Assembly: GCA_018262775.1 (NCBI GenBank) | Contig: JADFDU010000011.1 | Coordinates: 1 to 64,000, forward strand | DNA: 64,000 bases | Reading direction: 5' to 3' | Source: Rhodocyclaceae bacterium | GTDB taxonomy: Bacteria; Pseudomonadota; Gammaproteobacteria; Burkholderiales; Rhodocyclaceae | In this document: piece after piece, positions 14,702 to 23,055 of the stretch | Layout: each line of letters opens with the position of its first letter | How positions within the stretch are numbered: the first letter of the stretch is position 1 | The notes under the pieces: generated by a model | Told to the model about the DNA's origin: nothing | Database searches by the model: none | Seen by the model: the letters and a program-made list of their open reading frames with translations, nothing else | Position numbers and translations under genes: made by a program

Positions 14702-15016
14702 ATGCCAGATATAAGTTTAATTGGTCGAATGGATGACGACTCAACTGACGAGAGAGCAAGATGCGAGGTAATTTCTACAGTTTCCATACCCTTTGAGGGT
14801 GGGGCTGTTGGTGAAGTAATTGCTACTCGCCTAGCAAGCTGCGAAAGCGAGGATCGAGGTGGATGCGTCTTAAAAATTGAAATTAATAATTTAGCATCCT
14901 CATTTCTCCCTTTCGCAAAAAACATCGACCGTGGAGTAGAGATCCACGTGGCTGGTGATATCGAAGCAAAAGCTTTTCTTGCAGCGCTTCGTGCTGCTCT
15001 AGCCAGCGATATCTGA
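14702..15016 (+). CDS. small hypothetical cargo protein
   Basis: A 104-residue protein with a beta-rich centre and a C-terminal helix (AKAFLAALRAALA). ATG 14702 has AGGAGG five bases upstream. It converges with the integrase gene, leaving 10 bases between stops. No family recognised. Confidence 0.5.
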   Translation: MPDISLIGRMDDDSTDERARCEVISTVSIPFEGGAVGEVIATRLASCESEDRGGCVLKIEINNLASSFLPFAKNIDRGVEIHVAGDIEAKAFLAALRAALASDI

Positions 15017-15026
15017 ACCGAGCAAC

Positions 15027-16067
15027 TTAACCAAGCTTCTTAGCAAGGTTCCGCGCCCTCAGGTGCGTGTAGTCCTTGAGCATCTGCAGCGTCTTGTGGC
15101 CTGTGACGGCCGCAGCCTCTACGCGATCCAGGCCGAGCTCAAACAGCCGTGAGGTCGCTTCATGGCGCAGATCGTGGAAACGGAGGCCTTCGATCTCCGC
15201 GCGCCGGCAGGCGTTGATCCAGCCGCTGTGCAACGAGGCTTGTGAGATCGGGAAAACCGGCCCCTTGATTTTCTTTACATCACCCCCTTGAAGCGGGCGC
15301 AAGAGGGCAACCGCACGGGAGGAAAGCGGCACAACCCGATCCTCGCCGTTTTTCGTGTCGTGGATCTCGACCGTTTGGCCGGCCAGGTCCACGTGCTCCC
15401 AGCGCAGCTTTAGAAGCTCGCCCTGGCGCATGGCAGTCTCGACTGCCAGCAGCACCATCGGCTTGATGTAAGGATTCCTGCAGCCTTCCAGGGCCGCCAG
15501 CAGCTTCTCCTCCTCGCCTTCTTCCAGCCGCCGTTTCCGCGGCCGGCCGGGGGAGGGGAGTTCCATTTCCTTGATGGGGTTCCGGAGGCCTTCGATCCGC
15601 CACCGCTTGGTTGCGATCGAGTACAGGTGCGAGAGGAGGGCGGTATAACGACGCAGGGTCGCCTCAGAGGCCGGCCGCTGCCGCCTCTCCTTGCCGTCTT
15701 TCCCCACGGTTACGTGGGGCTGCGCTAGGTCATCGAGCAGGGTCTCGATATCGTCAGCGCGAAGGGTTGAGAGCGGGCGCTCGGCAATCGGATTCCGCAG
15801 GATCCGGCCGATGCGGGACAGCTCGGGCTGATGGCTCTTCTTCCTGACCGTCACCGAGTCCCGGTAACGCTCCAAGGCTTGAGCCAGGGTTGTTTCTCGT
15901 GCCTCGGTCAGATCCTGGACGTGGCCATCCTCGAGCTTGAGCTCCTGCCGCTTCGCCCAAGCCTTCGCTTCCTTTTCAGTGTCGAAAGTCCTGCACATCG
16001 CCGGCAGGCCTTTCCGCCGGATCCGCACCAAGAAGCTGTAAGGCCCACGCTTAAGAATGGTTGCCAC
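15027..16067 (-). CDS. int: tyrosine recombinase/integrase of the conjugative element
   Basis: A 346-residue site-specific recombinase. The N-terminal 60 residues form an arm-binding domain (RGPYSFLVRIRRKG), followed by a core-binding SAM-like domain (about 60-160) and a catalytic domain with Arg in AMRQGELLKLRW, H-x-x-R in FHDLRHEA, the TGHKT box and the nucleophile Tyr in KDYTHL. Family length is normal. Its 5' end faces the tRNA-Leu fragment 100 bp away, the usual position for the integrase that made that junction. It should integrate and, with a directionality factor such as the AlpA-like protein at 9121, excise the element. Confidence 0.9.
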   Translation of the reverse strand: MATILKRGPYSFLVRIRRKGLPAMCRTFDTEKEAKAWAKRQELKLEDGHVQDLTEARETTLAQALERYRDSVTVRKKSHQPELSRIGRILRNPIAERPLSTLRADDIETLLDDLAQPHVTVGKDGKERRQRPASEATLRRYTALLSHLYSIATKRWRIEGLRNPIKEMELPSPGRPRKRRLEEGEEEKLLAALEGCRNPYIKPMVLLAVETAMRQGELLKLRWEHVDLAGQTVEIHDTKNGEDRVVPLSSRAVALLRPLQGGDVKKIKGPVFPISQASLHSGWINACRRAEIEGLRFHDLRHEATSRLFELGLDRVEAAAVTGHKTLQMLKDYTHLRARNLAKKLG

Positions 16068-16165
16068 AATCCCCCGCTTTTTTTGTCACAAATTGGCACA
16101 GTAATTATGCGCCATATCGCGGAATACAAGCAAGGACGCGGCTTTCAGAGATTTACATAGATGGT

Positions 16166-16222
16166 CTTAAAATCCCTCGACCGGAAACGGTCATGCCGGT
16201 TCGATTCCGGCTCCGGGCACCA
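16166..16222 (+). other. 3' fragment of tRNA-Leu(UAA): att site
   Basis: From the anticodon loop on, the sequence reads as a class II tRNA. CTTAAAA forms the loop with anticodon UAA. The variable arm is GACCG-GAAA-CGGTC, the T arm is GCCGG-TTCGATT-CCGGC, and the 3' acceptor TCCGGGC is followed by A and CCA. The 5' half, including the D arm and the acceptor 5' strand, is missing: upstream bases do not pair with the anticodon stem. This is the copy of the tRNA 3' end left by a tyrosine recombinase crossing over in the anticodon loop, not a working tRNA gene. Confidence 0.82.
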
Positions 16223-16326
16223 GCAACCCCTCCGAAACAGTCCGATAAAGTCAATAAAATTAAGCTGTAGCTGGTAGTTACGGCCTTTGATAGTCCAATC
16301 CCGTTCAATTTAATTTGTTGCAATCC

Positions 16327-16384
16327 GGGGGCATTTGGGGGCAGAATTGGGGGCATAGCACTTTGCGCGGAAGGAAATGCCCCC
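16327..16384. repeat. integrase arm-type sites GGGGGCA
   Basis: GGGGGCA occurs at 16327, 16337 and 16349 (10- and 12-bp steps) and inverted as TGCCCCC at 16378, touching the integrase start codon. Two more copies occur at the other end (25651 with four Gs, 25662). Clustered short direct repeats at both ends are what P4-type integrases bind with their N-terminal domain. The copy at the start codon suggests self-repression. Confidence 0.6.
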
Positions 16385-17632
16385 ATGCCGCTGACGGATC
16401 AACAGGTACGAAATGCCAAGCCAGGCATTACCCCCCTCGGGAAGGTAACAGCCAAATCCTACAAGATGGGAGATTCGGGGGGCTTGTACTTGGAAGTTGC
16501 CCCCAACGGGGGCAAGTGGTGGCGCTGGAAGTACCGGTTTGGCGGCAAAGAAAAACGGCTCTCCCTGGGGGTTTATGATGACGTCGGCCTCAAGGACGCA
16601 CGCAATAAGCGCGATGAGGCGCGCAAGCTGCTCGCGAGCGGAATAGATCCCGGAGAACATCGCAAAGTTACCAAGGCAGCAAGGCGCGAGCTGTCAGAGA
16701 ATAGTTTCGAAGCCGTCGCACGCAGCTGGTTCGCGCAGATGTCACCCACGCTTGCCGCCAGCACCAGGGGGAAAACCCTGCGATTTCTGGAAGTCGATGT
16801 TTTCCCCTGGATTGGTTCCCGCCCCGTTGCCGAGCTATCCGCCCCCGATCTCCTAGGCGTGATACGCCGCATCAAGGGGCGAGGGGCCTTCGACATTGCT
16901 AGGCGTGTGCACAATCTGATCGGACGCGTTTGCCGGTATGCCGTGGGGCACGGCTTGGCCACGCGGGACCCCTCCCGTGACATTGAGCTAAAAGACGTTC
17001 TCCCCCCTGCAGACGTGAAACACCATGCTTCTGTGAAAGACCCCAAGTCGTCTGGCGAATTGTTGCGCGCGCTCGATAGTTTCACTGGTGCATTCACGAC
17101 CCGCTGCGCCCTTCGCTTTGCCCCCCTGGTGTTTGTACGCCCTGGCGAATTGCGTCACGCCGAGTGGGGAGAGATCGATTTCGACAGGCGTGAATGGCGC
17201 ATCCCCGGCTCGAAAATGAAGATGGGAGAGCAGCACATTGTTCCGCTCTCCGAGCAGGCTATTGCAGTGCTGCGCGACATTCAGCCGCTTACAGGCGAAG
17301 GGCGCTATGTGTTCCCGAGCGAGCGAGGGGGAGGGCGGCCAATGAGTGAGAACACAATCAACGCCGCGTTGCGCCGCCTGGGCTATACGACTGACGAAAT
17401 GACAGGGCACGGCTTCCGCAGCATGGCTTCGACCTTGCTGCATGAGCTGGGCTGGCCGCATGCCGTGATCGAGCGCCAGCTGGCCCACGGGGAACGCAAC
17501 AAGGTTTCCGCCGCCTATAACCACGCCGAGCATCTGCCTGAGCGGCGCAAGATGATGCAGGCCTGGGCGGGCTACCTGGACGGCCTGAGAACTGGCGCTG
17601 CAGTGATCCCGCTTCACGGTACTGCGGCATGA
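16385..17632 (+). CDS. int: P4-type tyrosine integrase of the satellite
   Basis: A 415-residue integrase. The N-terminal about 90 residues are the DUF4102-type arm-binding domain (MPLTDQQVRNAKPG, GGLYLEVAPNGGKWWRWKYR). A core-binding domain and the catalytic domain follow, with Arg in VRPGELRHAEW, H-x-x-R in GHGFRSMAS, His in LAHGERN and Tyr in AAYNHAE. Length matches the family. It is a different subfamily from the integrase at 15027, so two separate elements abut here, back to back around one tRNA fragment. Confidence 0.92.
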   Translation: MPLTDQQVRNAKPGITPLGKVTAKSYKMGDSGGLYLEVAPNGGKWWRWKYRFGGKEKRLSLGVYDDVGLKDARNKRDEARKLLASGIDPGEHRKVTKAARRELSENSFEAVARSWFAQMSPTLAASTRGKTLRFLEVDVFPWIGSRPVAELSAPDLLGVIRRIKGRGAFDIARRVHNLIGRVCRYAVGHGLATRDPSRDIELKDVLPPADVKHHASVKDPKSSGELLRALDSFTGAFTTRCALRFAPLVFVRPGELRHAEWGEIDFDRREWRIPGSKMKMGEQHIVPLSEQAIAVLRDIQPLTGEGRYVFPSERGGGRPMSENTINAALRRLGYTTDEMTGHGFRSMASTLLHELGWPHAVIERQLAHGERNKVSAAYNHAEHLPERRKMMQAWAGYLDGLRTGAAVIPLHGTAA

Positions 17633-17741
17633 TGATTTACCCGTGCCGGTGCGGGGATCACCGGTAAAAAGCGAGGGCGCATCGTGCGCTAACACAATGC
17701 ACCCTCTAAGCACGAAGCAACCTGTATAGGAGGTACGCCCC

Positions 17742-18215
17742 ATGCCTGTTTCACATTCTACAACCCGCCCCCGCCACGAGGATGCGCAGATCCGCCGCGC
17801 CCTCAGCATTCTTGAAAAAAGGATGCGGCAACCAGGCAAGGCGCTAAGTTCGCCCCGAGCGGTTCGTGATTACCTGGTGCTGCGCCTCGCCGAAATGGAG
17901 CGCGAGGCCTTTGCCTGTCTCTACCTTGACGCGCAGAATCGGCTAATCGAATGTGCCGTGCTATTCCTTGGAACCCTGTGCCAGACGAGTGTGCATCCGC
18001 GCGAGGTGGTAAAGATGGCCCTGGCCTACAATGCCGCCGGCGTCATCCTGGCGCACAATCACCCATCAGGCTGCGCCGATCCGAGCTGTACTGACGAGGC
18101 GCTTACCAAATCGCTCAAGCACGCCCTAGCCCTGGTGGACGTCAAATTGCTCGATCACTTCATCGTTGCCGGTTTGGCGGAGCCGCTGTCATTTGTAGAG
18201 CGGGGGTTGTTGTAA
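17742..18215 (+). CDS. RadC-like JAB-domain protein
   Basis: A 157-residue protein holding the RadC/JAMM fold: a Glu in the early helix-strand part, the metal motif HNHPSG at about residues 106-111, and an Asp about eight residues on. It lacks the N-terminal helix-hairpin-helix part of chromosomal RadC, as is usual for the short copies carried by islands and prophages. A JAB metalloprotease or DNA-linked role is assumed for the family, but its function in mobile elements is not established. Confidence 0.85.
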   Translation: MPVSHSTTRPRHEDAQIRRALSILEKRMRQPGKALSSPRAVRDYLVLRLAEMEREAFACLYLDAQNRLIECAVLFLGTLCQTSVHPREVVKMALAYNAAGVILAHNHPSGCADPSCTDEALTKSLKHALALVDVKLLDHFIVAGLAEPLSFVERGLL

Positions 18216-18323
18216 TCGGAGTTGACCGAATTGCCGTGCCTAGCCCGACGGGGCGAAAACCGGGACACCCTTACCCCGGCTGGCGCGGCACCCTGATTCG
18301 AAGGGCGCACCTAAGGGGGTGCC

Positions 18324-18899
18324 ATGAATATTTCCAAGTCTGATCTAAGCAAGAAGTATGAAGCGCTCCTCGATGTCGGTTACCAGGAGCATGCAATTGA
18401 TGTATTGCGTGAGTGGGTCGCCTGCCCAGATAGCGCATACGAGGAGAGCTGGGCAGGAACCGTTAAAAGCCTGTTGATCGATCCGCTTTGGTGGTGGATT
18501 GGTGAGCAGCGCGTGCCGAGGGCAGGGCAGCGGATCGATGTAGCGGCCGCCATGGCGCTGGCCGAATATGCCGCAGAAGATATTGCCTACGGGTTCCGGC
18601 ATCGGCAACAGCTTTACCCTGAACACATTTCAAAATTAGACGCTCTATGGAAAGAGTACCAGCGTCAAGTAGGCTGGGGGACTATCGCGGAGACCAATAT
18701 TCGCAGTGACTGTGACAGCAAACGGCAGTCAAAGAGGGCGAGCAATTTACGAAAGCCCGACGTGACAAAAGAAGCCCTGGAAGAATTCCGCGAATCGTAT
18801 ATCAAGAAGCAGAAGACCTCTGTGTGGGGCTGGCAGTCAGCGGCAAGCCGTAAATTTAATGTATCGACGAAGACAATTAGAGACAGGATGAAAAAATAG
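18324..18899 (+). CDS. hypothetical protein with C-terminal HTH
   Basis: A 191-residue protein. The N-terminal two thirds are helical with a Trp-rich patch (DPLWWWIGEQR). The C-terminal 35 residues read as a helix-turn-helix (WQSAASRKFNVSTKTIRDRMKK). GGGGG precedes the ATG. AT content rises towards the end of the gene. It lies between radC-like and alpA, so a regulator of the element is plausible. No family recognised. Confidence 0.55.
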   Translation: MNISKSDLSKKYEALLDVGYQEHAIDVLREWVACPDSAYEESWAGTVKSLLIDPLWWWIGEQRVPRAGQRIDVAAAMALAEYAAEDIAYGFRHRQQLYPEHISKLDALWKEYQRQVGWGTIAETNIRSDCDSKRQSKRASNLRKPDVTKEALEEFRESYIKKQKTSVWGWQSAASRKFNVSTKTIRDRMKK

Positions 18900-19016
18900 G
18901 GAAGTAGCCGCGGGTAGTTCCCATGCTTCTTAGCTAGGCGCGAGATTTATTCAAAACGATTCGACAAAATACGACTTAATGGCTTTACGCATCAAGCCAG
19001 CTAAGGAGGTTTAAAA

Positions 19017-19250
19017 ATGTCGAATCAGTTGAACGAATCACAATTGCGCATTCTGCGCATACATCACTTAACCAGAAAAGTCGGCCTTGGCCGTTCCGCG
19101 ATCTATGATCGCCTGGACCCCGATTCCCCCCGTCACGATCCGTCATTCCCCAAACCCATCAACTTGGGCGGCCGGGCTATCGGTTTTGTGGAAGCGGAGG
19201 TGGACGCCTGGCTGGCTTCCCAAATCAACAAAAGTCGGCAGCACGCCTGA
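19017..19250 (+). CDS. alpA: AlpA family regulator/excisionase
   Basis: A 77-residue MerR-like winged helix protein of the AlpA type: RKVGLGRSAIYDRLD helix-turn-helix, FPKPINLGGRAIGF wing and EVDAWLASQI end. A strong ribosome site (AAGGAGG) precedes it, and a long AT-rich upstream region may hold its promoter. AlpA activates integrase or acts as excisionase in P4-like elements. It overlaps the next gene by one base. Confidence 0.88.
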   Translation: MSNQLNESQLRILRIHHLTRKVGLGRSAIYDRLDPDSPRHDPSFPKPINLGGRAIGFVEAEVDAWLASQINKSRQHA

Positions 19251-19531
19251 TGACCTCGTTCGTGCGACAAGTCGCCGCCGAGGCGCATGCGGCCGGCTAT
19301 TGTCTCGACTGCGCGATCTGCGGCAAGCCCTTCACGGCGGCACGGCGGCCGAAGGCCTGCGGCGCCTATGGCGAGCAGCTGCGGTATCCCGACCAGGCCG
19401 TTATCTATCTTCTGTGCCGGCGCTGCGCCCGCCTTCCCCGTAAGGAAAAAGTATCCGCCTTGTCGCGCTTCGGCGAAAACTCGCTGCAGCGCGCGTACCT
19501 GGCGCACGCTACGCCGGAGGGGCACGCATGA
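19250..19531 (+). CDS. small zinc-finger-like protein
   Basis: A 93-residue protein with two Cys pairs, CLDCAIC and CRRC, separated by about 35 residues, that could hold one zinc, plus a basic surface. It starts at the stop of alpA and ends in an overlap with the replication gene (start at 19528), so it is coupled to replication. No family name known. Confidence 0.55.
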   Translation: MTSFVRQVAAEAHAAGYCLDCAICGKPFTAARRPKACGAYGEQLRYPDQAVIYLLCRRCARLPRKEKVSALSRFGENSLQRAYLAHATPEGHA

Positions 19532-21846
19532 TGATCGACGTTGGCCAGGCGCACCGCTTCCTCGATCTAATTGCCGATGGCGAGTCGGTAACGTTTCAGA
19601 CCTTCAGCGATGCTGATAAGTCGAAAAAGCTGGCACGCATATTTCACGGCGACCTCGATCAGCATGGTGCCGAACTGTCGCGACTGAATGAGGCCGGCGC
19701 CGGGGTTTTCTTCATGGTCAATTTTGGCGACGGCAAGGGGCGCACAGCGCGCAACGTGACCGGCATCCGTGCCGTGTTCGTTGATCTTGATGGCGCACCT
19801 CTCGGCCCGGTTCTTTCTGCAGGCCTGGAGGCTCATGCAGTAGTGGAATCCAGCCCCGGCCGGTTTCACGCCTACTGGCTGACGGCAGACTGCCCGCCTG
19901 AGCGGTTCGAGCCGCTGCAGCGCGCTTTGGCGCGGCGCTTCAATGGCGACACCACGGTGCACGATCTGCCGCGTGTCATGCGCCTCCCTGGCTTCGTGCA
20001 TCGCAAGGGTGCGCCGTTCGTAACGCGCATCCTCTCGCTGGCAGCGCTGCAACCTTATCCAGCGCAGACCATCGTCGACGCCCTGGGTCTTGACGAAGCC
20101 GGCGCGGCGAAAGAGCGCAGCGCGCCCCATACGCAGACCGCTGGCGCGATCATCGCGGGCGGGCGGAACAATGCCCTGGCACGCATGGCGGGAACCATGC
20201 AGCGCAAAGGGATGGCCCTGGCATCGATCGAGGCGGCGCTGCTTGCCGAGAATGCCGCGAAGTGTTCGCCGCCCCTGACTGATGATGAGGTTCGCACCAT
20301 CGCGCGCAGCGTGAGCCGTTACCCGGCATCGTCGCCAGTTTCAACCGCACCACTACCGGCCGACGAGGCGGAGAACTACGAATGGCCGGACCCGCTATTA
20401 CCTGGTGCGAAGCGAACGCCGGAGATTCCGGCGAACATCCTGCCCGGCATATTTGGCGAACACGCGGCAGCCGTTGCCGAGAGCACGCAGACGCCGGCCG
20501 CCATCGCCACCATGTTCACCCTGTCGATCCTAGCCACCATCCTGCAGGGGCGCTATGAGGTTGCGCCCTTCGGCGACGACTACCGCGAGCCGTTGCCGAT
20601 CTGGACGGGTGTTTGCTATCCAGTTGGTGGGCGCAAGACGGCCGTATACAACGCAGGAGTGGCGCCTCTGGTGCGGTGGGCCAAGCTGGCAGGTGACAGG
20701 GCAAGGCCGGAGATTCATCGGCGCTATGCGGCGCGCGAGGTGGCTACCAAGCGCATTGAGAAACTGAAAAACGACGCGGCGCGCGCCGATGACGCGAATC
20801 TGCGCACACGTCTGCAGGACGAAATCCGGCGCGAAATGGATGGCATGCCGGACGAGCTGAAGCCGCCGCGCATCTTCACCACCAACGCGACGCCGGAGCG
20901 AACCGAGATGATGCTCGCGGAACAGGGCGGCAAGTTCGGCATTCTCAGCGACGAGTCCGACACCTTCCTGAATCTCTCCGGCGGGCTGCGTGGAGGCGTG
21001 GCGAGCCTTGACGTAGTGCTGAAGGGGCATGCTGGCTCAGCGATCCGCGTGGATCGACAAGGGCGTGAGGCACATCTCGACCGGCCAACGCTCAGCATGG
21101 GTCTGATCGTGCAGCCGGAGAGCTTTGCCGAGCTGGCAGCCGGTAAGCGCTTGCGAGCAACGGGCGTACTGGCGCGCTACCTGTATGCCATTCCCAAATC
21201 AAACATCGGCACACGTGACGTGCGGCAACGCAAGCCGATCCCGCGCGATATTGAAGCGGGCTATCACGATGCATGCATGGGCTTGCTTGAGGGCTACGAG
21301 GAACGCGGCAATGAACCTCAAGTGCTTCCCTTTACTGCGGATGCGCTGGAGCCCTGGCTGGCTTTTGCCGATGGGGTAGAGAAGCACCAGGGCGAAGGCG
21401 GCCGCTTCGAGGCAATTAGTGATTGGACATCGAAGCTACCCGGTGCAGCGGCGCGGCTGGCTGCTGTGTTCCAGCTTGCCGAGCATGGTCTCAATACCAG
21501 GGAGGTAGGACGTGCAGCGGTAGAGCGTGCGCTCGATCTGTGCCGCTTGCTAATCCCTCACGCTGAGGCGGCATTCGCCATGCTGGGCGCCGATGATACC
21601 GACACCGACGCACTGGCTGTGCTGCGATGGATCAAGGCCGGCGAACGACAGGACTTCACCAGGCGTGAGGCACAGCGGGCGATGCATGGCCGCTTCTCGC
21701 GAGTGGAAAGGCTTGAGCGCGCCCTGAGTGCGCTACGCGATCTCTACATCATCAGCGGCGAGAAGAAGGCAGCGACCGGCGGGCGCGCCTCAGCGTTCTA
21801 CCTGGTCAATCCGAAGATCTTCCCTGTGACAAAAGGAAGCGCATGA
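19528..21846 (+). CDS. primase/DUF3987-type replication protein
   Basis: A 772-residue protein. Residues about 1-170 look like a RepB/archaeo-eukaryotic-type primase domain (AVFVDLDG acidic motif, VVESSPGRFHAYWLT, the RVMRLPGFVHRKG segment). Residues about 200-265 are a small helical primase C-terminal part. Residues about 290-770 are the DUF3987 region, with an altered P-loop (YPVGGRKTA) and the TNATPERTEMML and ILSDESDTFL segments. It should initiate copying of the excised element. It is followed immediately by a cluster of GTGACAAAAG motifs. Confidence 0.82.
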   Translation: MMIDVGQAHRFLDLIADGESVTFQTFSDADKSKKLARIFHGDLDQHGAELSRLNEAGAGVFFMVNFGDGKGRTARNVTGIRAVFVDLDGAPLGPVLSAGLEAHAVVESSPGRFHAYWLTADCPPERFEPLQRALARRFNGDTTVHDLPRVMRLPGFVHRKGAPFVTRILSLAALQPYPAQTIVDALGLDEAGAAKERSAPHTQTAGAIIAGGRNNALARMAGTMQRKGMALASIEAALLAENAAKCSPPLTDDEVRTIARSVSRYPASSPVSTAPLPADEAENYEWPDPLLPGAKRTPEIPANILPGIFGEHAAAVAESTQTPAAIATMFTLSILATILQGRYEVAPFGDDYREPLPIWTGVCYPVGGRKTAVYNAGVAPLVRWAKLAGDRARPEIHRRYAAREVATKRIEKLKNDAARADDANLRTRLQDEIRREMDGMPDELKPPRIFTTNATPERTEMMLAEQGGKFGILSDESDTFLNLSGGLRGGVASLDVVLKGHAGSAIRVDRQGREAHLDRPTLSMGLIVQPESFAELAAGKRLRATGVLARYLYAIPKSNIGTRDVRQRKPIPRDIEAGYHDACMGLLEGYEERGNEPQVLPFTADALEPWLAFADGVEKHQGEGGRFEAISDWTSKLPGAAARLAAVFQLAEHGLNTREVGRAAVERALDLCRLLIPHAEAAFAMLGADDTDTDALAVLRWIKAGERQDFTRREAQRAMHGRFSRVERLERALSALRDLYIISGEKKAATGGRASAFYLVNPKIFPVTKGSA

Positions 21847-21990
21847 GCTTTGTCACTAAAAGCCATTTGTCAGTAGACATGATTATTAGTCTTTTTCTTT
21901 TCTTTCAAATAGATATGTATTTCCATTCGGTGACAGTGACAAAAGCGACAAAAGCACTGCACCGCCTTATGTCCCTTTTGTCACTGTCAC
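21825..21990. other. candidate replication origin of the satellite
   Basis: GTGACAAAAG-type words recur here in both orientations: near 21825, inverted near 21848 and 21866, at 21930 and 21946, and inverted at 21975. GTGACAGTGACAAAAG (21930) and CTTTTGTCACTGTCAC (21975) form a perfect 16-bp inverted repeat 29 bases apart. Between the groups lies an AT-rich pyrimidine tract (about 21875-21925). Iterons plus an AT-rich unwinding region just behind a primase gene is the usual form of a P4-like origin. Confidence 0.55.
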
Positions 21991-22002
21991 AAGGAGAGAA
22001 CC

Positions 22003-22404
22003 ATGCCTAACGCAGCACCCCGCCCATGCCTATACCCAGGCTGCCCAACCCTGGTACGTGACGGCTCCGGCCGTTGCCCCAAACATTTAGAACTGAAGCG
22101 CAAGTCCGACAAGCAGTACCAAAAGCAATACGACAAGGATCGAGGATCCTCATCGCAGCGCGGCTACGGCGGGCGATGGCAGAAAGCGCGGGCTACGTTT
22201 CTCACATCGCACCCCTTGTGCCAGGTATGCGAGGAGAAAGGTCTGGTGGTCCCGGCGTTGGTTGTCGACCACATCATTCCCCACAAGGGCGATCAAACCC
22301 TGTTCTGGGATTCATCAAACTGGCAGCCGCTATGCAAGGCGTGCCATGACCAAAAGACGGCCGCAGAGGATGGTGGTTGGGGCCGAACCGGGAGGGGGGG
22401 GTGA
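22003..22404 (+). CDS. HNH endonuclease
   Basis: A 133-residue HNH nuclease: zinc-binding Cys pairs (CQVC and CKAC), the catalytic DHIIPH and the SSNWQPLCKACHDQK part. An N-terminal C...C..C zinc knuckle (CLYPGCP, CPKH) precedes it. Proteins of this size sit next to the terminase and cos site of HK97-like phages and are required for genome cutting with the terminase. AAGGAG precedes the start. Here no terminase is encoded, so it may work with the terminase of a helper phage. Confidence 0.87.
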   Translation: MPNAAPRPCLYPGCPTLVRDGSGRCPKHLELKRKSDKQYQKQYDKDRGSSSQRGYGGRWQKARATFLTSHPLCQVCEEKGLVVPALVVDHIIPHKGDQTLFWDSSNWQPLCKACHDQKTAAEDGGWGRTGRGG

Positions 22405-22514
22405 ATCTCTACAACCCTATCCCCCTAGACCGTACGCTTAGTCAAATTTTTTCGTGCGGGAGTTATAGGGAGGGGGGTGTCAATCGTGGATTTAATTCAC
22501 AGAAAGGATCAATC
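22405..22514. other. G/C-tract spacer after HNH, possible cos region
   Basis: A short non-coding stretch with CCCTATCCCCC at one side and TATAGGGAGGGGGG at the other. In HK97-type phages the cos site lies beside the HNH gene, which makes this the place to look for a packaging site. No consensus can be confirmed by eye. Confidence 0.25.
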
Positions 22515-22790
22515 ATGAATTGCGTGAAGTGTGGAACGGAACTGCCTGCCATCGATGGCCCTGGCCGGCCTAGAAAGTTTTGCGGTGAGGTCTGCCGAAA
22601 AGCGGCGACGCTGGAGATCCGCCGCCTGGATGGGCGGATTTCCAAATTGGAGGCGATGGAGTCGACTTATCGCTTCAAGGGGGCTTCTTTGGCCGGAAGT
22701 GTAGCGGTGGAGATTCGTCGACTCGAGGCCAGGCTGGGCGATTTACTGGCGGCGCAAGAAGGCGATGCGGAGGTGGCCGGCCATGAATGA
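22515..22790 (+). CDS. small zinc-finger/coiled-coil protein
   Basis: A 91-residue protein. The first 35 residues hold C-x2-C and C-x3-C pairs (CVKC, CGEVC) with a GPGRPRKFC loop, a likely zinc finger as seen in small phage proteins. The rest is a coiled coil (LEIRRLDGRISKLEAM, EIRRLEARLGDLLAAQ). AAAGGA precedes ATG 22515; the part of the frame before it overlaps the spacer. Could be a small-terminase-like or packaging accessory factor, but that is a guess. Confidence 0.5.
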   Translation: MNCVKCGTELPAIDGPGRPRKFCGEVCRKAATLEIRRLDGRISKLEAMESTYRFKGASLAGSVAVEIRRLEARLGDLLAAQEGDAEVAGHE

Positions 22791-23055
22791 CGAAAACGCA
22801 TCCGAGCAACTCATTGCCAAACTGGCCGCTGCCTGCGGGCAGATGTTACAGGCGGCGATCAGCGCAGCGAGGTCCCAGACGGACAACGACGATCTGATCG
22901 TCTATTTGGACTCCGCCCAGGAGCTCAAGCTACTACTCCACGCGAACGGCGGGCGCTTGCGCGTGGAACTGCTCGCGCCTGGGCCTGATGGCGCAGTCGT
23001 GCAGCTTTTCGGATTCGAGGCCGAATCGGAGGCGCCGCCATGCTCGACACATTGA
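22783..23055 (+). CDS. small hypothetical protein
   Basis: A 90-residue acidic protein with an N-terminal helix and a strand-rich C-terminal half (LKLLLHANGGRLRVELLAPG). It overlaps the preceding gene by 8 bases and the next by 16, showing tight packing. No family. Confidence 0.5.
   Translation: MNDENASEQLIAKLAAACGQMLQAAISAARSQTDNDDLIVYLDSAQELKLLLHANGGRLRVELLAPGPDGAVVQLFGFEAESEAPPCSTH

Larger units (their letters stand above)
1..16222. mobile_element. right end of an integrative conjugative element in tRNA-Leu
   Basis: Conjugation genes (MobC-like protein, MOBP relaxase, TraW/TraX/TraY-like membrane proteins), an AlpA-like regulator, many small plasmid-type genes and a terminal tyrosine integrase form one block. 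It ends at a 3' fragment of a tRNA-Leu gene. All genes up to 13.7 kb run rightwards; the integrase runs leftwards, away from the tRNA fragment. The left end, the intact tRNA and the remaining secretion genes (coupling protein, ATPase, core complex) are outside the window, so whether the element can transfer is not shown. The seen part is gene content and att remnant; the element class is inferred. Confidence 0.75.

Noticed and set aside
16166-16222. A complete tRNA-Leu gene
   Set aside because: The acceptor 5' strand, D arm and half of the anticodon stem are missing upstream.
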